This document shows, in pieces, positions 43,078 through 55,924 of a stretch of 64,000 bases of DNA. Both the position numbers and the translations under genes were made by a program. Position 1 is the first letter of the stretch. Each line of letters opens with the position of its first letter. The notes beneath the pieces are model-generated. The model was not told the origin of the DNA, ran no database searches, and saw nothing but the letters and a program-made list of their open reading frames with translations. The DNA is taken from assembly GCA_949987705.1 (NCBI GenBank), contig CATLJY010000242.1, forward strand, positions 124,001-188,000, in the 5' to 3' direction. This DNA is from Thereva unica. Lineage: Eukaryota; Arthropoda; Insecta; Diptera; Therevidae.

Positions 43078-43570
43078 ACCCTGAAAAAAGGAAGAAGAAG
43101 ATAGAAGAAAAATTCCACTCTGACGAAATACCGCGAACGGAACAGATGAATTTTTTAAAGCGTGTTTTATATGTGAATATAAAACACAATATAAGAATAA
43201 AGTTGTACTTAAGAATAAAGTTGTGCTAATTTCTCGGCAGTGATCGCATGTAAATTAACTGCTTGTAAAATAACCCGAAAAATTCGCGGTTGTCCCGGAC
43301 AAATTCTTTTAAAAAATTCAGTCATGCACATAAAATGTCGGAATTTATGTGAATTCAAGTGTCCTACGGGTCGAAAACTAAATAAATAATAAAATTAATA
43401 GCATTTCTACGGAATTGCATATATACATATAGAAGCATAAGTGAATAAAAAGATGACGCCAAAACGCCATTATAAGTTATGTTCACAGAAGGACACGAAC
43501 CGCATGGTGGCATGCGACGATTGTGACCAGTGGTTCCACTACGAGTGCGTGGGCACCGACGACAGTGTTG

Positions 43571-46140
43571 TAACGGTCGCCATATGTAAAGGCCAATAAC
43601 AAAAAACAAAAAAAAAAGAAAGGAGATAAAAGCACTAACACCATCGCCTATCAAAAAAGTCCCTTTTCTTCTCTCGGTTTAACCAAGAAAAATGGTGAAT
43701 ACCCTAACACCAACGCCGACCACTAAAAAGAAAAAAATAAAAAGAAAAATTTTTGTTTCCACTTTAAACAAATGTAACCGGTATATTACATGGCAACCCG
43801 GCATTCATCGTTGAGCAATTCTTTTCATGCCCATTGGCAGTCATCCCGCTTCCTAAACCACAAAAAAAAAAATGCGTACCAACACACCCACAATCGTCAA
43901 ATCCGACATCCATAAATCCCGATATTATACTTTTACAAGCAAATTATAAAACTTCAAACAATCCCGATATCCAACAACTCAATTTAAAATACACACACAA
44001 ACAAACATGAATAAATGTCCAATAGAATACGCATCAGGAATGCGGGATAACGGGATTCATTTTTGCCGTTTTCAAAAAATCGCCTGATCGGGCGATTGAG
44101 GGGGAAAATTTGGTGTGATGGAGTGTGGATGATCCGAGCCAAGTCGGGAAGTTTGTTGGTTGGACGGGAGACGCTAAGAAGTTCGGGCGCAATTGCCTTT
44201 TCGCCGGAGAAACATTTTTGATTAATTTCTTAGAAAATAATTTTGATTGTTGGAATATGTCCGAAAAGTAGTGAATACGGCAAGTAAGTGATTTACGTAA
44301 GAAGTAGCGCGATCCGATAGTGAAAAAAATGGGGTTTGAGTGTCGTAAAACCTTTTTATAAAAGTACTTCAATGGGTTGTTCACCATTTTCCTTATTCGT
44401 TTGTTTTGGTTTTTTTGGATGTGCGCAGTGCAGTGGCGGAATGCAAGTTTTAAGGACGATCCTCGAGTTTTAAGCTTTTTTCTAAATGCATTCTGATAAT
44501 CCCCGCGTTCTTATATTATACAATGTTGATTGTGATTTGCGTAAATTAAAAATCGATCAAGTAAATAAAATGGGATTTTTGCACGTGTTACGCTAGTGAG
44601 GTTCACACAGTTTTGTTGTGCAGCGTGGTGAGGTGAATTCCACGATTACTAGGGCCGTCCTGATCATTGAGGAAATTCAGAATAAAAGAAATAAACATAG
44701 ACTTAAATAAAATGAATAAATATAAATTTAAATAAAATAAATAAATATAAACTTAAATAGAATAAATAAATATAAACTTAGATCGAATAAATAAATATAA
44801 ACTTAGATAAAATAAATAAATGAAACAAATAAAAGGGAAATATTATTATTAAATTGAAAATTTTAAAATCAAATGCAGGAAATGCAGAATAAAAATAATA
44901 AACATAGACTTAAATAAAATGAATAAATATAAATTTAAATAAAATAAATAAATATAAACTTAAATAGAATAAATAAATATAAACTTAGATAAAATAAATA
45001 AATGAAACAAATAAAAGGGAAATATTATTATTAAATTGAAAATTTTAAAATCAAATGCAGGAAATGCAGAATAAAAATAATAAACATAGACTTAAATAAA
45101 ATGAATAAATATAAATTTAAATAAAATAAATAAATATAAACTTAAATAGAATAAATAAATATAAACTTAGATAAAATAAATAAATGAAACAAATAAAAGG
45201 GAAATATTATTATTAAATTGAATATTTTAAAATCAAATGGAGGAAATTAGAATAAACTCGAATTATGAATTATTAACTTAAATAAAATACATAAGTAAAA
45301 CGAACAAAGGAGATATTATTATCAAATTAAAGATTTAAAATTCAAAAGAAGGAAATACAAACAAACAAAGAAAAACAATAATAAATCTAAACTTAATTAA
45401 AATAAATAAATATAACAACAACAATTGGAGAATTTAACCTTAATAAAATGAAATAAACTAAACACCTAAAGTATAAGTATTAATTCTAATACTAACCACG
45501 TATAATAGTAACCATAAACTAAATTGAAGATTTAATATGAATTATCATGAACTAAATGAACAATAAACTTAATAAACTCTAAACATATTACGTGTCGCGA
45601 ATAATGAACCACCGCCAGAATGAAACCGGGAAGATGATCGGCTAAGATGTACTAAAGGGGGGGGTGAGGCCCCAGGACGTAGGATGTCCTCACTAAGGTA
45701 AGTGCTTATCATTTATGATAGATTGTTGTTTTGGGATCCCCTGTGTAAATGGCAGTGTAATCGGTGACCACCCCCTCCCCTGTTTACTGGCCCACTCTCG
45801 TTGGCCTCGGTAGGTTTGCTCTCCGCCTCCGCTGCTCTTTTTTTAAATTTTCGTCTTCAGGCACGAGTTTTAGTTTTGATTAAACTGTCACCCGTCGGCA
45901 TCCCTGTACCGCGAACCCCACCCCATCCGGCGAGCTAGTTTGCGCACCGCAGTTTGTGCCGACGAACGGTGCAGCGGATGCTACCATTTCGGCAATCACC
46001 CTCGGCGGTCAAGCCTGCCCAGCCACCCTCTTTCTGCCCCTTTCTCTATATTTTTTTGTGTAAAGTGAGTTTTGCACATCCTTTACTGAGATGTGTTTAT
46101 CTTCCGACTTCGTGCTATAGCACACCCACTCCAGACAGTT
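43571..46140. mobile_element. 2.57-kb insertion of unknown type with 8- or 9-bp target duplication
   Basis: Flanked by ACAGTGTTG on both sides (43562-43570 and 46141-46149). If the duplication is 8 bp (CAGTGTTG), the ends read TAACGGTC and GACAGTTA, a 7-of-8 inverted match that would fit an 8-bp-target DNA transposon class. The interior has an A-rich non-coding part, an A/T-rich minisatellite (44675-45245) and a GC-rich block with C-runs (about 45600-46050). No transposase is seen, so it is non-autonomous or unrelated to known classes. Confidence 0.6.
44675..45245 (+). repeat. A-rich minisatellite, ~182-bp unit
   Basis: Three units start near 44680, 44888 and 45070. Each runs from AATAAACATAGACTTAAAT to ATTAAATTGAA and TTTTAAAATCAAATG, and is itself built of AATAAATATAAACTTA words. 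The first unit has one extra ~26-bp word. Degenerate copies continue to about 45550. Confidence 0.85.
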
Positions 46141-46195
46141 ACAGTGTTGCAAATGAGCAGTGGAGTTGCACGAGGTGCCTAGAGGCCGCGGAATA

Positions 46196-46852
46196 GCAGC
46201 CTAGTGACGTCAACACGAATGCAGAACAACAAAAAGAAGAAGTTAATTTAAATTCTATTCAATTAACTAATAATAATTTTCCGCAATTTCAGCAACAAAA
46301 TTTAATTCAACATTTCCCAAATAAAACAGAAGAAAACAAATCATATGATGACGTGCAACATAAGCTGCAATTGTTAGAAAAAGAATACCTCGAACAAAAA
46401 CAACAATTATTGAAGGCCATGAAGAGCGATGAGTTTCAAAACAGAGATTTTTATCCTACATTCGCTCCGCCTCCAACAAAGATACCACCACTTCTGCCAG
46501 AACAAATAGCGGCACGAAATGGGATAGCAAAAGATCTCCCCATATTTAATGCTATTTATTAGCAGTTTCAACATGAGTACCACCACTTGAGGATTTTCCA
46601 ATGTGGAAAACTTAATAAGGCTGCAACGATGCTTAAAGGGCAGAGCGTTAGAATCGGTACGAAGTTTACTTTTGCTACCTGCTAACGTTCCAGTTATCAT
46701 AGACACGTTAAAAATATATGGACGCCCTGAGCAAATTATAAACAACCTTGTCCAACAAATTCGACAAGAACCAAACCCGAGAACGGATAAACTGAATTCT
46801 TTAATTACATTCGCAGTTTCAGTAAGAAATTTATGTAGCACGATCCAAGCTT
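46196..46852 (+). pseudogene. BEL-C gag, first part
   Basis: Contains LLPEQIAARNGIAKDLPIF and then, in another frame, FENLIRLQRCLKGRALESV-type text, RPEQIINNLVQQIRQEP and LITFAVSVRNL, characteristic of the BEL gag domain. A deletion and stop lie near 46556-46600. It is interrupted at 46852 by the RTE LINE and resumes at 50274. Gag would form the particle core. Confidence 0.8.
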
Positions 46853-47138
46853 TTGGGGGGCAAACGGCTAACAAAGACCTCGGAAAGTGGTGGTACCCGA
46901 TTTGCCACCTCTGCCAAAACCCGAGAAAAGTCACTGCAGACAAACACCTAGCAGACCTGTTAGCAAGTCCTAATCCCACCTCCCCGCGGTGCCCCCTGGG
47001 GTACTTCTTAGGAAGGAGCTAACGGGAGACGGGCGAATGGCGAACTCTCTGCGCCACAAAACAGAGTTTTAAGTCGGTTGGGCTGAGGGTTAGCAACCCG
47101 CTCCCATAAAAAACACCATTGCTACGAATCGGCAAACA

Positions 47139-50100
47139 ATGCCTCGGAACCGGATGGACAACACGACGACGACCTTTGCTTTTCGAACAAGGACACGAAT
47201 CGGATCATGGAATGTGAGAACACTGCTGGCTGAGGGACGGCTGGATGAAGTCCTCAACGAGATGAATCGATATAAAATCAAGATCATGGGACTTAGCGAG
47301 ACCAGATGGCCCGATGCGGGGGAACATATCTGCCCAAATGGTGAGTCCTTTTTATATTCTGGGAGAAACGAAACTGAAAGCCGTAGGAGTGGCGTTGGTG
47401 TAATACTCACCAAAGAAGCCAGGTCCAGCCTCATTAGCTGGTCACCAATTTCTGAAAGGATTATTACCGTGCGCCTGCGTACCAGACTAAGAAGTACTAC
47501 GGTAGTCCAATGCTATGCTCCAACTGAGGACGCTGAAGATGACATCAAAGACGAGTTCTATTTGCGGCTGAATGAGGTTTTTCGCTCTATTCCAAGGGGA
47601 GACTTCATTGTATTAATGGGTGACTTAAACGCACAGATCGGCCGTGACAACACCGGCCTTGAACAAACAATTGGAAATCAAGGTCTAAGCCAAGTTACCA
47701 ATAACAATGGTGAGCTTTTCGTTGACTTCTGTAGCTCCCACCAACTTATGGTAGGTGGAACTTACTTTTGTCACAAGAAGATACACAAAGAGACCTGGGT
47801 ATCGCCCGATGGTAGGACGAGAAATCAGATAGATCATGTGGCCGTCAGCCGCAGATGGAGAACTATCCTTGAGGATGTCAGGAGTTTCAGGGGAGCAGAC
47901 ACTGGAAGCGACCACCATTTGGTTGTAGCAACTATTCGCCTTAAAATCGCCGCAATCAGAAACGCGATGCTATAAACCGTAGACGATTCAACGTAGATCT
48001 TCTGCGGGAGAGCGTTAAAAAGCGGGAATTTGCTGAAAATCTACAACTAATACTAAACCAGCACAACGTTTCTGACGACACAAATATTGAAGAGCTGTGG
48101 AGTAGAACAAAGGGCGCAATATTGACGGCTGCGGAAACAAGCATCGGTTATGTCCAAAGAAACCAGTAACACTGGATCTCGGACACAACCTGGCAAAAAA
48201 TAGAACGCAGGAGAGCCCTCAAAAATAAAGTAAACTCTACAAGCGACCCTGAAATACGTTATCAACTGGAACGGGAATACTCCCAATTACACCGGGAGGT
48301 AAAGAGAAGTGTCCGGCGTGATAAAAGGCAGCAGATAAATGAGCTCGCAGAAAAAGCGGAAAACGCGGCAAACACAGGCAACAGTAAGGTGCTGTACCAA
48401 ATCACTAAACAGCTCTCGGGAAAGCACTCTACTAAAAAGCATGCCGTTAAGAGTGCGGATGGAAGGCTGCTGTGCAGCGACGAGGAGCAGCTCCAAAGAT
48501 GGAGAGATTACTTCTTCGCCGCCCTGAATGGTTCATTTACACAGGAACCTCAGGAAACCAGCAACAATGCACAGCCAATTCGAATCACCACCCGGGCCCC
48601 ATCCAAGACGGAAATAGTAACCGCAATTCATGCGATGGCCAATGGTAAAGCAGCTGGGAAAGATGGCATCCCGCCAGAATTGTTGAAAGCCGACTCAAGC
48701 CTCATAGCAGATGCGCTTCAGCCAATCCTACAAATAGCATGGAACACCTGTACCTTTCCGGAGGATTGGACGGAAGGTATCATAGTCAAAATACCAAAAA
48801 AGGGGGACCTAACAATATGCGACAACTGGAGAGGCATCTGTTTACTATCTACTGTGGGCAAAATTTTGTCCCATATATTACTATCTAGGATAAGTGAGGC
48901 AGTAGACCGAACGCTTAGGAGGCAGCAGGCCGGATTCAGGAAGGGCCGCTCATGTATTGATCATATCAACACCTTACGAATAATAGTGGAGCAGTCTACT
49001 GAATTCCGATCCCCCCTTTACCTTGCTTTCGTAGATTATGAGAAAGCGTTCGACTCGGTCAATAGGAGCTTTATATGGCAGGCACTACGGCGACGTGGAC
49101 TGCCTGATAAAATAATAGAATTGATAAAAGCTTCTTTCTCTCTCTCTCTTCTCTCTATCTTCCGGCTAGAGCTGCTGTTCGACGGTGTATATGGAAAAAA
49201 ATAGATTGTCGACAGTACAAAGGGACTTTCCCTAAGCCTCTAGTCTGCCACATAAAAAAAAAAAAAAAAAAAAGCCCTATATAACAATTCCAAATGCAGA
49301 GTTCTCCATAATGGAAAATTATCCGACAGCTTCGAGGTGAGCTCAGGAGTACGACAAGGATGCCTACTCTCGCCTTTACTATTTCTTATAGTAATAAATG
49401 ACATCCTTGTCGGCGCTCTAGATAGTAGAACAGGCGGCATACAATGGGGTTTGTTAGACCGCCTTAAGGATCTCGACTACGCCGATGATATCTGTTTGCT
49501 GGCCCACAGACACCAGGACCTCAAAAACATGTTAAACAATTTAGCAACAGAAAGTAGTCCAGCAGGCTTAAGGCTAAATCCGACTAAAACTAAAGAAATG
49601 CGGATAAATGCAAACACCAACGAACGAACAGCGCTGAATAACCGTGACGTGGAACTGGTAAATAAATTCTGCTACCTCGGTAGCATTATTACCGAAAATG
49701 GCGGGGCAGAAGAAGACGTCAGTTCCAGAATAAATAAAGCACGAGGCGCTTATGCATGCCTGTCCCACATATGGAGATCAACGGTGATTTCCACTAACAC
49801 CAAATTGCGGCTGTTCAACTCCAACGTTAAGGCAGTTCTTTTGTATGGTTGCGAAACATGGAAAGTCACCCAATTCATCACAGGGCGCCTACAAGTCTTC
49901 ATCAACAGATGCCTTCGTCGTATCCTAAAAATCCGCTGGCAAGATAGAATTTCAAACGAAGAACTATGGCGCCGTGCCGGCCAAGAAAGGATAGACGATC
50001 AAATCAGGCGAAGGAAATGGAATTGGGTTGGCCACACCTTGCGACGCGAAAACGAAAATCTAGCCAAACAGGCCCTTGACTGGAATCCGCAAGGTTCCCG

Positions 50101-50251
50101 TCGAGTAGGAAGACCTAGAACAACGTGGAGGAGAACCCTACTAGAAGAAGCCGCAACAACTGGGAGATCCTGGTCGGAGCTAAGAGCTGTCGCGCAAAAC
50201 AGAGTCCGCTGGAGGGCAACTGTTTCCGCCCTATGTCCCATGAGGGATTAA
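47139..50251 (+). pseudogene. RTE endonuclease-reverse transcriptase, broken
   Basis: The AP endonuclease starts at about 47139 with GSWNVRTLL, GLSETRW, IVLMGDLNAQIG and GSDHHLV, the catalytic set that nicks target DNA. Reverse transcriptase follows with GKAAGKDGIPPEL, YLAFVDYEKAFDSV, GVRQGCLLSPLLF and DYADDICLLA, then a C-terminal basic region ending WRATVSALCP. Such proteins are often mis-named craniofacial development protein 2-like in insect annotations. Breaks: a frame change near 47960, a TAA at 48167-48169, and an insertion at 49133-49275 inside the palm domain. No activity is expected. Confidence 0.88.
49133..49275 (+). mobile_element. Short LINE tail with poly(A) inside the RTE gene
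   Basis: About 143 bases, from a TTCTTTCTCTCTC tract to TAGTCTGCCACAT followed by 20 A, separate IELIKA from LYNNSKC in the reverse transcriptase. AAAAGC occurs at both edges. The tail resembles that at 55865-55923. Confidence 0.75.
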
Positions 50252-50273
50252 AGGAGTATAAAGAAGAAAAGAA

Positions 50274-51180
50274 GATCCAAGCTTCTGATTTAGAGGATCA
50301 TATGAATAAAACGATGTTTCGCCAAGAGCTGGTCGATAAACTACAAGATTGAGGAAGGTAAATCTTTTGATATTTAGCGAATGGTTATATGATATAGCAA
50401 AAGCTATAAGCACTGTGACCATAGAAAAAGTAGAGGAGAAATATATTCGTACGAAACCTACTAAAACAGGTGCGAATGCACGAAACCTACTAAAACCGGT
50501 TTTTCAAGTTAATCTATGTCTACACTGGTTTTCTTTCATCATGCGTATAGGTAATACTTGCTACCCGCGAGAAAGACGAATAGGCGAAGACGAATTATGT
50601 ATCAGTTATATTAAGTTTTCACGCCGAAAATTTTCTCGTGAGACGGTTACTGCAGTTCCCTGTTGTTCTTTCTACTTCTCTCTTCTTGGTTCTACTGTTG
50701 CTGAAGCAGTACTTGTGTAGATTGTTCCATTGTGTTTAACAATACCGTTTTTAGGTAAGAATTACTTCCCCCGCCCCCTTTCCGGTCATCTGCTGCGGTG
50801 CTCTCGATTTTTCCTTGTTTAAGTAGCATTTCTCCTAAATTTTCCCACCTTCCATATACTGCTAAGAATTTTTCTAGTTTTTGGCTTTTCAAAAGCGTAT
50901 TTGCACTGGTCTAGAAGTGGAGAATTGCCCCAAGTTCCAGTCATCGTCACTTAATGAAAAATGGCTCCTGGTAAGGAAATACAATCTGTGTAAAGATTGT
51001 CGAAAGTGTCATAGTTTCTCAAAATGCAAGGAAAAAAAAGAATGCAAAGTTAATGGTTGCTCCGCAAGGCACCACTTCCTTCTTCACAACCAAAACTGGA
51101 AAATGCCACAAAACCGCCTCAATAAAGCAGAACCCATATTTCCTACAAATTCTTGTCAAGAAAATCCTCCTCATCAGTGA
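50274..51180 (+). pseudogene. BEL-C gag, second part, with zinc knuckles
   Basis: Resumes as ASDLEDHMNK and RQELVDKLQ, then FSEWLYDIAKAISTVTIE, matching the end of BEL gag. A non-matching stretch (about 50480-50880) follows. Zinc knuckles then appear: CPKF...C, CKDCRKCHSFSKC and a CSARHHFLLH end (about 50930-51090). Two or more frame breaks. The unmatched stretch has a minus-strand open frame but no recognised identity. Confidence 0.75.
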
Positions 51181-53000
51181 CAATTACTCACCATATCGCA
51201 GGGCATAAACAGGAAAATTCGGTGTTGCTCCGAGGCATACCCGTTACACTGTATGGTCCGAATAAAAAAATCAATACTTACGCATTACTGGACGAAGGCT
51301 CATCTCTTACATTGATGGAAAAAGAAGTAGCAGAGCAATTAGAATTAAAAGGAAAGAATGAGACGCTATGCTTGAGGTGGACTAGCGATTTAGTACGGCA
51401 AGAAGAATCATGAGAGTTTCCTGTAGAATATAACAAGTCGGTTCAGAATTACACAAATATTATTTAAATGATGTACGTACGGTGAAAAAACTCAACCTTC
51501 CAGAACAAAGTATGAACGCCCTGGAATTAGAAGAAAAGTACAAGAATCTACATAATGTGCCAATCGAATCTTATGAAAGGGCAAAGCCATCCATCTTGAT
51601 AGTCATCGACAATTGGAAGCTAGGCATCCCATTAAGAGCTATCGAAAAGGGCTGGTCGGATCCGGTGGTTACCAAAACCCGTCTAGGTTCGGTGCTTACT
51701 GGCGGCTGTGCAGATAATACAGCTAATATACTGTTCCATAGTTATGAAAAGTGCGAATGTGAAAAATCCCTACAGGCGTTACTGAAACAATACTACTTAG
51801 AATTATCTGAAGGCGATATGAAAGAACATTCTATTATAACTACGGAAGAAAAGCGCGCTGAATGTCTCTTAAATGAGACAGTCAAACGAATACCTAGTGG
51901 ATATGAAAGTGGTCTGTTGTGGCGATATGATACTGTGGAGTAACCGGAGAGTTATGATATGGCACTCAAAAGGTTAACGTGCCTTGAAAAGAAAATCCAG
52001 AAGCAGCCTGATTTATATGATGTCATGAAACAGCATATTAACAATCTGCTTGAGAAGAACTATGCACGTAAACTGACCAAAGCTGAACTAGATGAACAAT
52101 GGTATTTACCCATCTTTGTGGTCCGAAATTCCAACAAGCCAAACAAGATTCGATTGGTATGGGGTGCAGCCGCAACCGTCGAGGGAATCTCACTTAATAC
52201 AATGTTGCTTAGTGGTCCAGACCAATTAGTACCATTAATGCACGTTCTTCATCAATTCAGGGAACGGAAGATTGCGGTTACCGGTGAAGGAAATGTTCCA
52301 CCAAGTGCGAGTCAGCCATAAGGATCAACAGGTTCAGCGTTTTCTATGGAGAGATTGTGATACTACTCGCCCGCCCGCCAGATGTATACGCGATGCATTT
52401 TCTTACATTCGGAGCATCATGTTCACCTTGCATTGCACAATTTGTAAAAAAACACCAATGCAAAGAATTTCATAAGCCAATAACCAGAAGTCGTAAACAT
52501 TATTACGAATAATCACTACATTCACGATTTCTTGTTTAGCGTAGATACAAGTAAAGAAGCAATCGAATTAATAAAACAAGTTAAGTTCATCCATGGGAAT
52601 GCCGGATTTGTCATTCATCAATGGAATTCTAATGACAAACGAGTGCTGCAAGCTACAAATGTGATAGCGGACAAAGGTAAGGATTTGATATCTATAAGAG
52701 AAACTGACACTGAAAAAATATTGGGACTATGGTGGGACACAGAAAAAGATGTTTTCACCTTTGCAAAGAAGAACTCCAGAATAAATCCAGAGATACTTCA
52801 TGGGAATAAAGCACCAACTAAAAGAGAATTGCTGAGTCTGCTTATGTCAATATATGATCCACTGGGCTTTCTAGCACATTATCTCATAGGTCTTAAAATT
52901 ATATTGCAAGAAGTTCAGAGGTCTAAAACAGAAGGGGATGACGTTATTCCCAGCCATACATTGCAGAAATGGTTTAAGTGGCTTTCATACCTGCCGAACA
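51153..53000 (+). pseudogene. BEL-C protease and reverse transcriptase, decayed
   Basis: The aspartic protease has YALLDEGSSLTLM near 51285. DUF1758-type text follows, with IESYERAKPSILI and WKLGIPLRAIEKGWSDPVV. The reverse transcriptase begins with DEQWYLPIFVVRNSNKPNK (about 52100) and has a frame change and a deletion around 52290-52480 that removes the YVDD region. It continues as FSVDTSKEAIELIKQVK and SIYDPLGFL to about 52990, where a LINE interrupts it. Several stops. Confidence 0.8.
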
Positions 53001-55923
53001 CTAGGCTAGGACAGCCAAGTGTACGGACGTGTGATTTTCCGGTCCCCGAAAAACGCGCTGAAAATAATAAACTGTGAACTGTGAAAAAAAAAATTGTGGA
53101 AAAATTAAAACTAAAAAACGTGCACAAAAAAAAAATCACACACACAATCAAAAAAAAAATAGAGATAAAAAAACGAGCGCAGTCTAACGCGAAGGCCCAT
53201 CACCCTTCACTAGACTCAACAACCGACCGGACCGACGAGGGCAGATTTTATTGACTCTGATGGTTGCGGCAAATGTAATGCCGGCAAATATCCCGAGAAC
53301 GTGGGCGATTGAGCCTGCGCAACCGAAGTCCCGTTACAGGTCGAATTTTGGTATTGACTTTTGTAACATTCGTGGACTTCATGGGAATTTCTCTTTTGTT
53401 GAGTGCCACTTATCTAATTATAAACCCCCAATCCCCCCCAATCTTCGCACTTAGTGAAACCCAAATATCACCCGATAATGACTTAGGTCATTACCAGGTG
53501 TCGGGATACACTTTAGTGCACAATCTCTCCCCATAGGATATTGCCATTTATGTTAGGAACGACGTGGCTTTTTTTTAAATTTATTCAAGCGCGACTTCAG
53601 ATTTTAATTATCTTTGGATTAAAATCATTTTCCAAAGCCACGTCATATTCTTCTGCTTCCTATACAGAAGTTCTAACATAAGTAACGAAGCCTCCACTTC
53701 TTCATTTGATACTATTTCTGAACAGATCTCGGATTTTTTGTCGTCCAATCCTGAGTGTGAAATCATTGTTGCGGGTGATTTCAATGGTCACAACGTTAAA
53801 TGGCTGACTAACTCAAATGGCACCAGTATTTCTGACAAGGACACGTCGAGCTCTTTGCAGACATCAATAACTTACATCAAATTGTGGATCATCCCACAAG
53901 AGACCCTGATGTTGCTGATCAAGGAACCTATCTCCTTGATCTTTTTCTAACTTCTCATACAGCGCGTTACTCCGTCGAAGTTGATTCACCTCTCGGCAAT
54001 TCAGACCACTGCCTAATCAGCGCTAACTTCCCATTCGAATTTCCCACCCCTCCCAAACCAGTTCGAAGAACTGTATGGCATTATGAAGGCCAATTGGCCT
54101 TGGGCTTATTAATTTCTTCCAGTCTACAGATTGGAACCTGTGTTTCCGGAATAGAAATGCCAACTCTGCCGCTATCCGCTATGAATGCAATCAAAACTAA
54201 AGAAGCCGCCTTCCGAGCGTACAAGAGCTTCCCGAGTGAATCGCTCCGTTTAGAATACATACAACAAAGAAATTCTTGTAAAACCGCCATCAAAAAAGTC
54301 AAATCCTTATTTGACAACAAATTGAGAAGTAAACTCCTAAATGCAACCTCCGGTAGCAAAAACTTCTGGTCCTTGGTAAGTTCCATCAAGAAGAATTTCA
54401 CTAAAACTTCAACCACTTCCTTTATTTACAATGAGAAGGTAAGAACAGACAGAAAATCCAAGGCCAATTTATTAGCATCTATGTTCGCTTCGAATTCTTC
54501 TTTACTCGAAACTGATGTGTTACTCCCTGTTTCTGAGCGTAACGCCCTTTCAATGGACAGGGTTTTTTTCAGGACTCGAGAGGTGTACAGGTGCCTCAAA
54601 GAGCGCGATGCCAACAAATCAACTGGACCCGATAATATACCCGCTATCGTCTTAAAACAATGCGCCTCACCTTTGGCTAAACCTCTGCGCAAATTATTTT
54701 CCCTGTCATATTTCTCCGGAGTTTATGCCGACTCTTGGAAACTTGCCCATGTTTAGCCCATACCGAAAAAAGGTGACTCCAGCCTTCACTCCAATTACCG
54801 CCCAATAGCAATTACTTCTATTCTCTCCAAAACCATGGAGACGATAATCAACAAAAAGCTTATGGGATATCTAGAATCCAACCTACTCATAAACGACAGA
54901 CACTGGCGATCTTTTAGTCTGTCTTACAGAAAACCTCAGCCGTAGTCTGCATGGATCCGGTGAGTCTAGTCTGGTAGCTCTAGATATCTCCAAAGCTTTC
55001 GATAGAGTTTGGCACCCAGCCCTGTTAGCTAACTTCAAAGCTATTGGAGTTGACTCACTTCTACAGAAGTGGATTGAGAGTTTCCTTTCTGGCCGTTCAA
55101 TCATAGTAGTATTGGATGGCGTCAAATCCGCATCCCACCCGATTTCTGCGGAAGTCCCCCAGGGGTCAATTTTATCACCGGCCCTATTTCTCATATTTAT
55201 AAATGACCTTCTTCTACGTTACTCGTACAGCGTCGATACAAGGCAGACTCATGCCAGATCCTGTCTTGATGATCGCGAACTAATGTCCAAGTCGATTAAT
55301 AACGACATTAAACTGATATGATTCTAAAGTGGGGAGAGAAGTATCGTGTTGAATTCAACTCCGACAAAACCGAGTACTGTTTTATCTCCAAAAAGTTCAA
55401 CACCTCTCCACCTTTGAAAGTGGGCGTGACATTAGCCAAAGACTTGCGATGGAATGACCACATATTCCAAATCGCCAAACAAGCATCCCAGTGCTTGGGA
55501 TTTCTTAAGAGGGGCAAGTTCCTCCTCCAGCCATCGGCCCGTGCTGTTATTTATAAATCCTACATTCGGCCTCTTCTCGAATATAACTCCCTCGTTTGGG
55601 GCGGCGCCCCAATAACCACCTTGGCATGGTTAGATAAGGTGCAAAAAAAAGGCACTCAAGTTAATTGGTGACGACTGTGGAATAATCTCTCGCAGTCAGT
55701 ATTTCCGAGCTCTTACAACATCCAAGAGTTCAAACGCAAGGTTCATCACCACCTTCTTCAATACCCCCCCCCCCGTACCTTTTAACCCTTAACCTATACC
55801 CCCCCCACCCCTCCCCCGTACTAAGCTTACTGCTAGACATTGCACCATGACGTGACAAATGACATGACGGACTAGTAGTACAAAGGGTGACACCTCAGCT
55901 TAGCACTGCTACATAAAAAAAAT
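53000..55923 (+). mobile_element. Jockey-type LINE inserted in BEL-C
   Basis: Interrupts BEL-C between LSYLPN and IEDVSFPRCF. The 3' end is CTTAGCACTGCTACAT followed by A8. The left boundary is approximate and I could not define a target duplication. ORF1 is absent, so it is 5'-truncated or its leader at 53060-53330 is all that remains. Confidence 0.75.
53330..55790 (+). pseudogene. Jockey-type endonuclease-reverse transcriptase, decayed
   Basis: The endonuclease pieces are FGIDFCNIRGLHGN, ALSETQISPD, IIVAGDFNGHN and NSDHCLISA. Reverse transcriptase pieces are DANKSTGPDNIPAIVLKQ, PIPKKGD followed by NYRPIAITS, LVALDISKAFDRVWH and AEVPQGSILSPALFL. The YADD active-site segment is missing from about 55200-55320, and a C-terminal piece KWGEKYRVEFNSDKTEY follows. 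At least five frame changes or stops. C- and A-rich 3' leader after 55760. The clade (Jockey versus a near relative) is a judgement from motif style. Confidence 0.8.
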
Positions 55924-55924
55924 T

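Larger units (their letters stand above)
43453..46195 (+). pseudogene. BEL-C N-terminal PHD finger, split by insertion
   Basis: ATG 43453 begins a PHD-type zinc finger: LCSQKD, MVACDDCDQWFHYECVG. After the 2.57-kb insertion the finger finishes with ANEQWSCTRC at about 46150-46180. PHD fingers at the start of the polyprotein occur in some insect BEL/Pao elements; their role, perhaps chromatin targeting, is unproven. The frame stops at 46195 (TAG). Confidence 0.75.
46853..50273 (+). mobile_element. RTE-type LINE, essentially full length
   Basis: Flanked by an 11-bp target duplication GATCCAAGCTT (46842-46852 and 50274-50284). It has a ~290-bp GC-richer 5' leader, one long endonuclease-reverse transcriptase gene and a very short A-rich 3' end (AAAGAAGAAAAGAA), all typical of RTE elements. 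A smaller LINE tail is inserted at 49133-49275. Confidence 0.85.

Noticed and set aside
44034..44387. 117-codon minus-strand frame in the 2.57-kb insertion
   Set aside because: Basic, low-information composition with no domain; the only gene-sized frame there but not supportable.
44675..45245. CRISPR-like array
   Set aside because: Units are ~182 bp, A-rich, without distinct spacers, in an animal genome.
50692..50892. Minus-strand 66-codon frame in BEL-C gag
   Set aside because: Could suggest an inverted insertion, but it shows no recognisable family and no flanking duplication.
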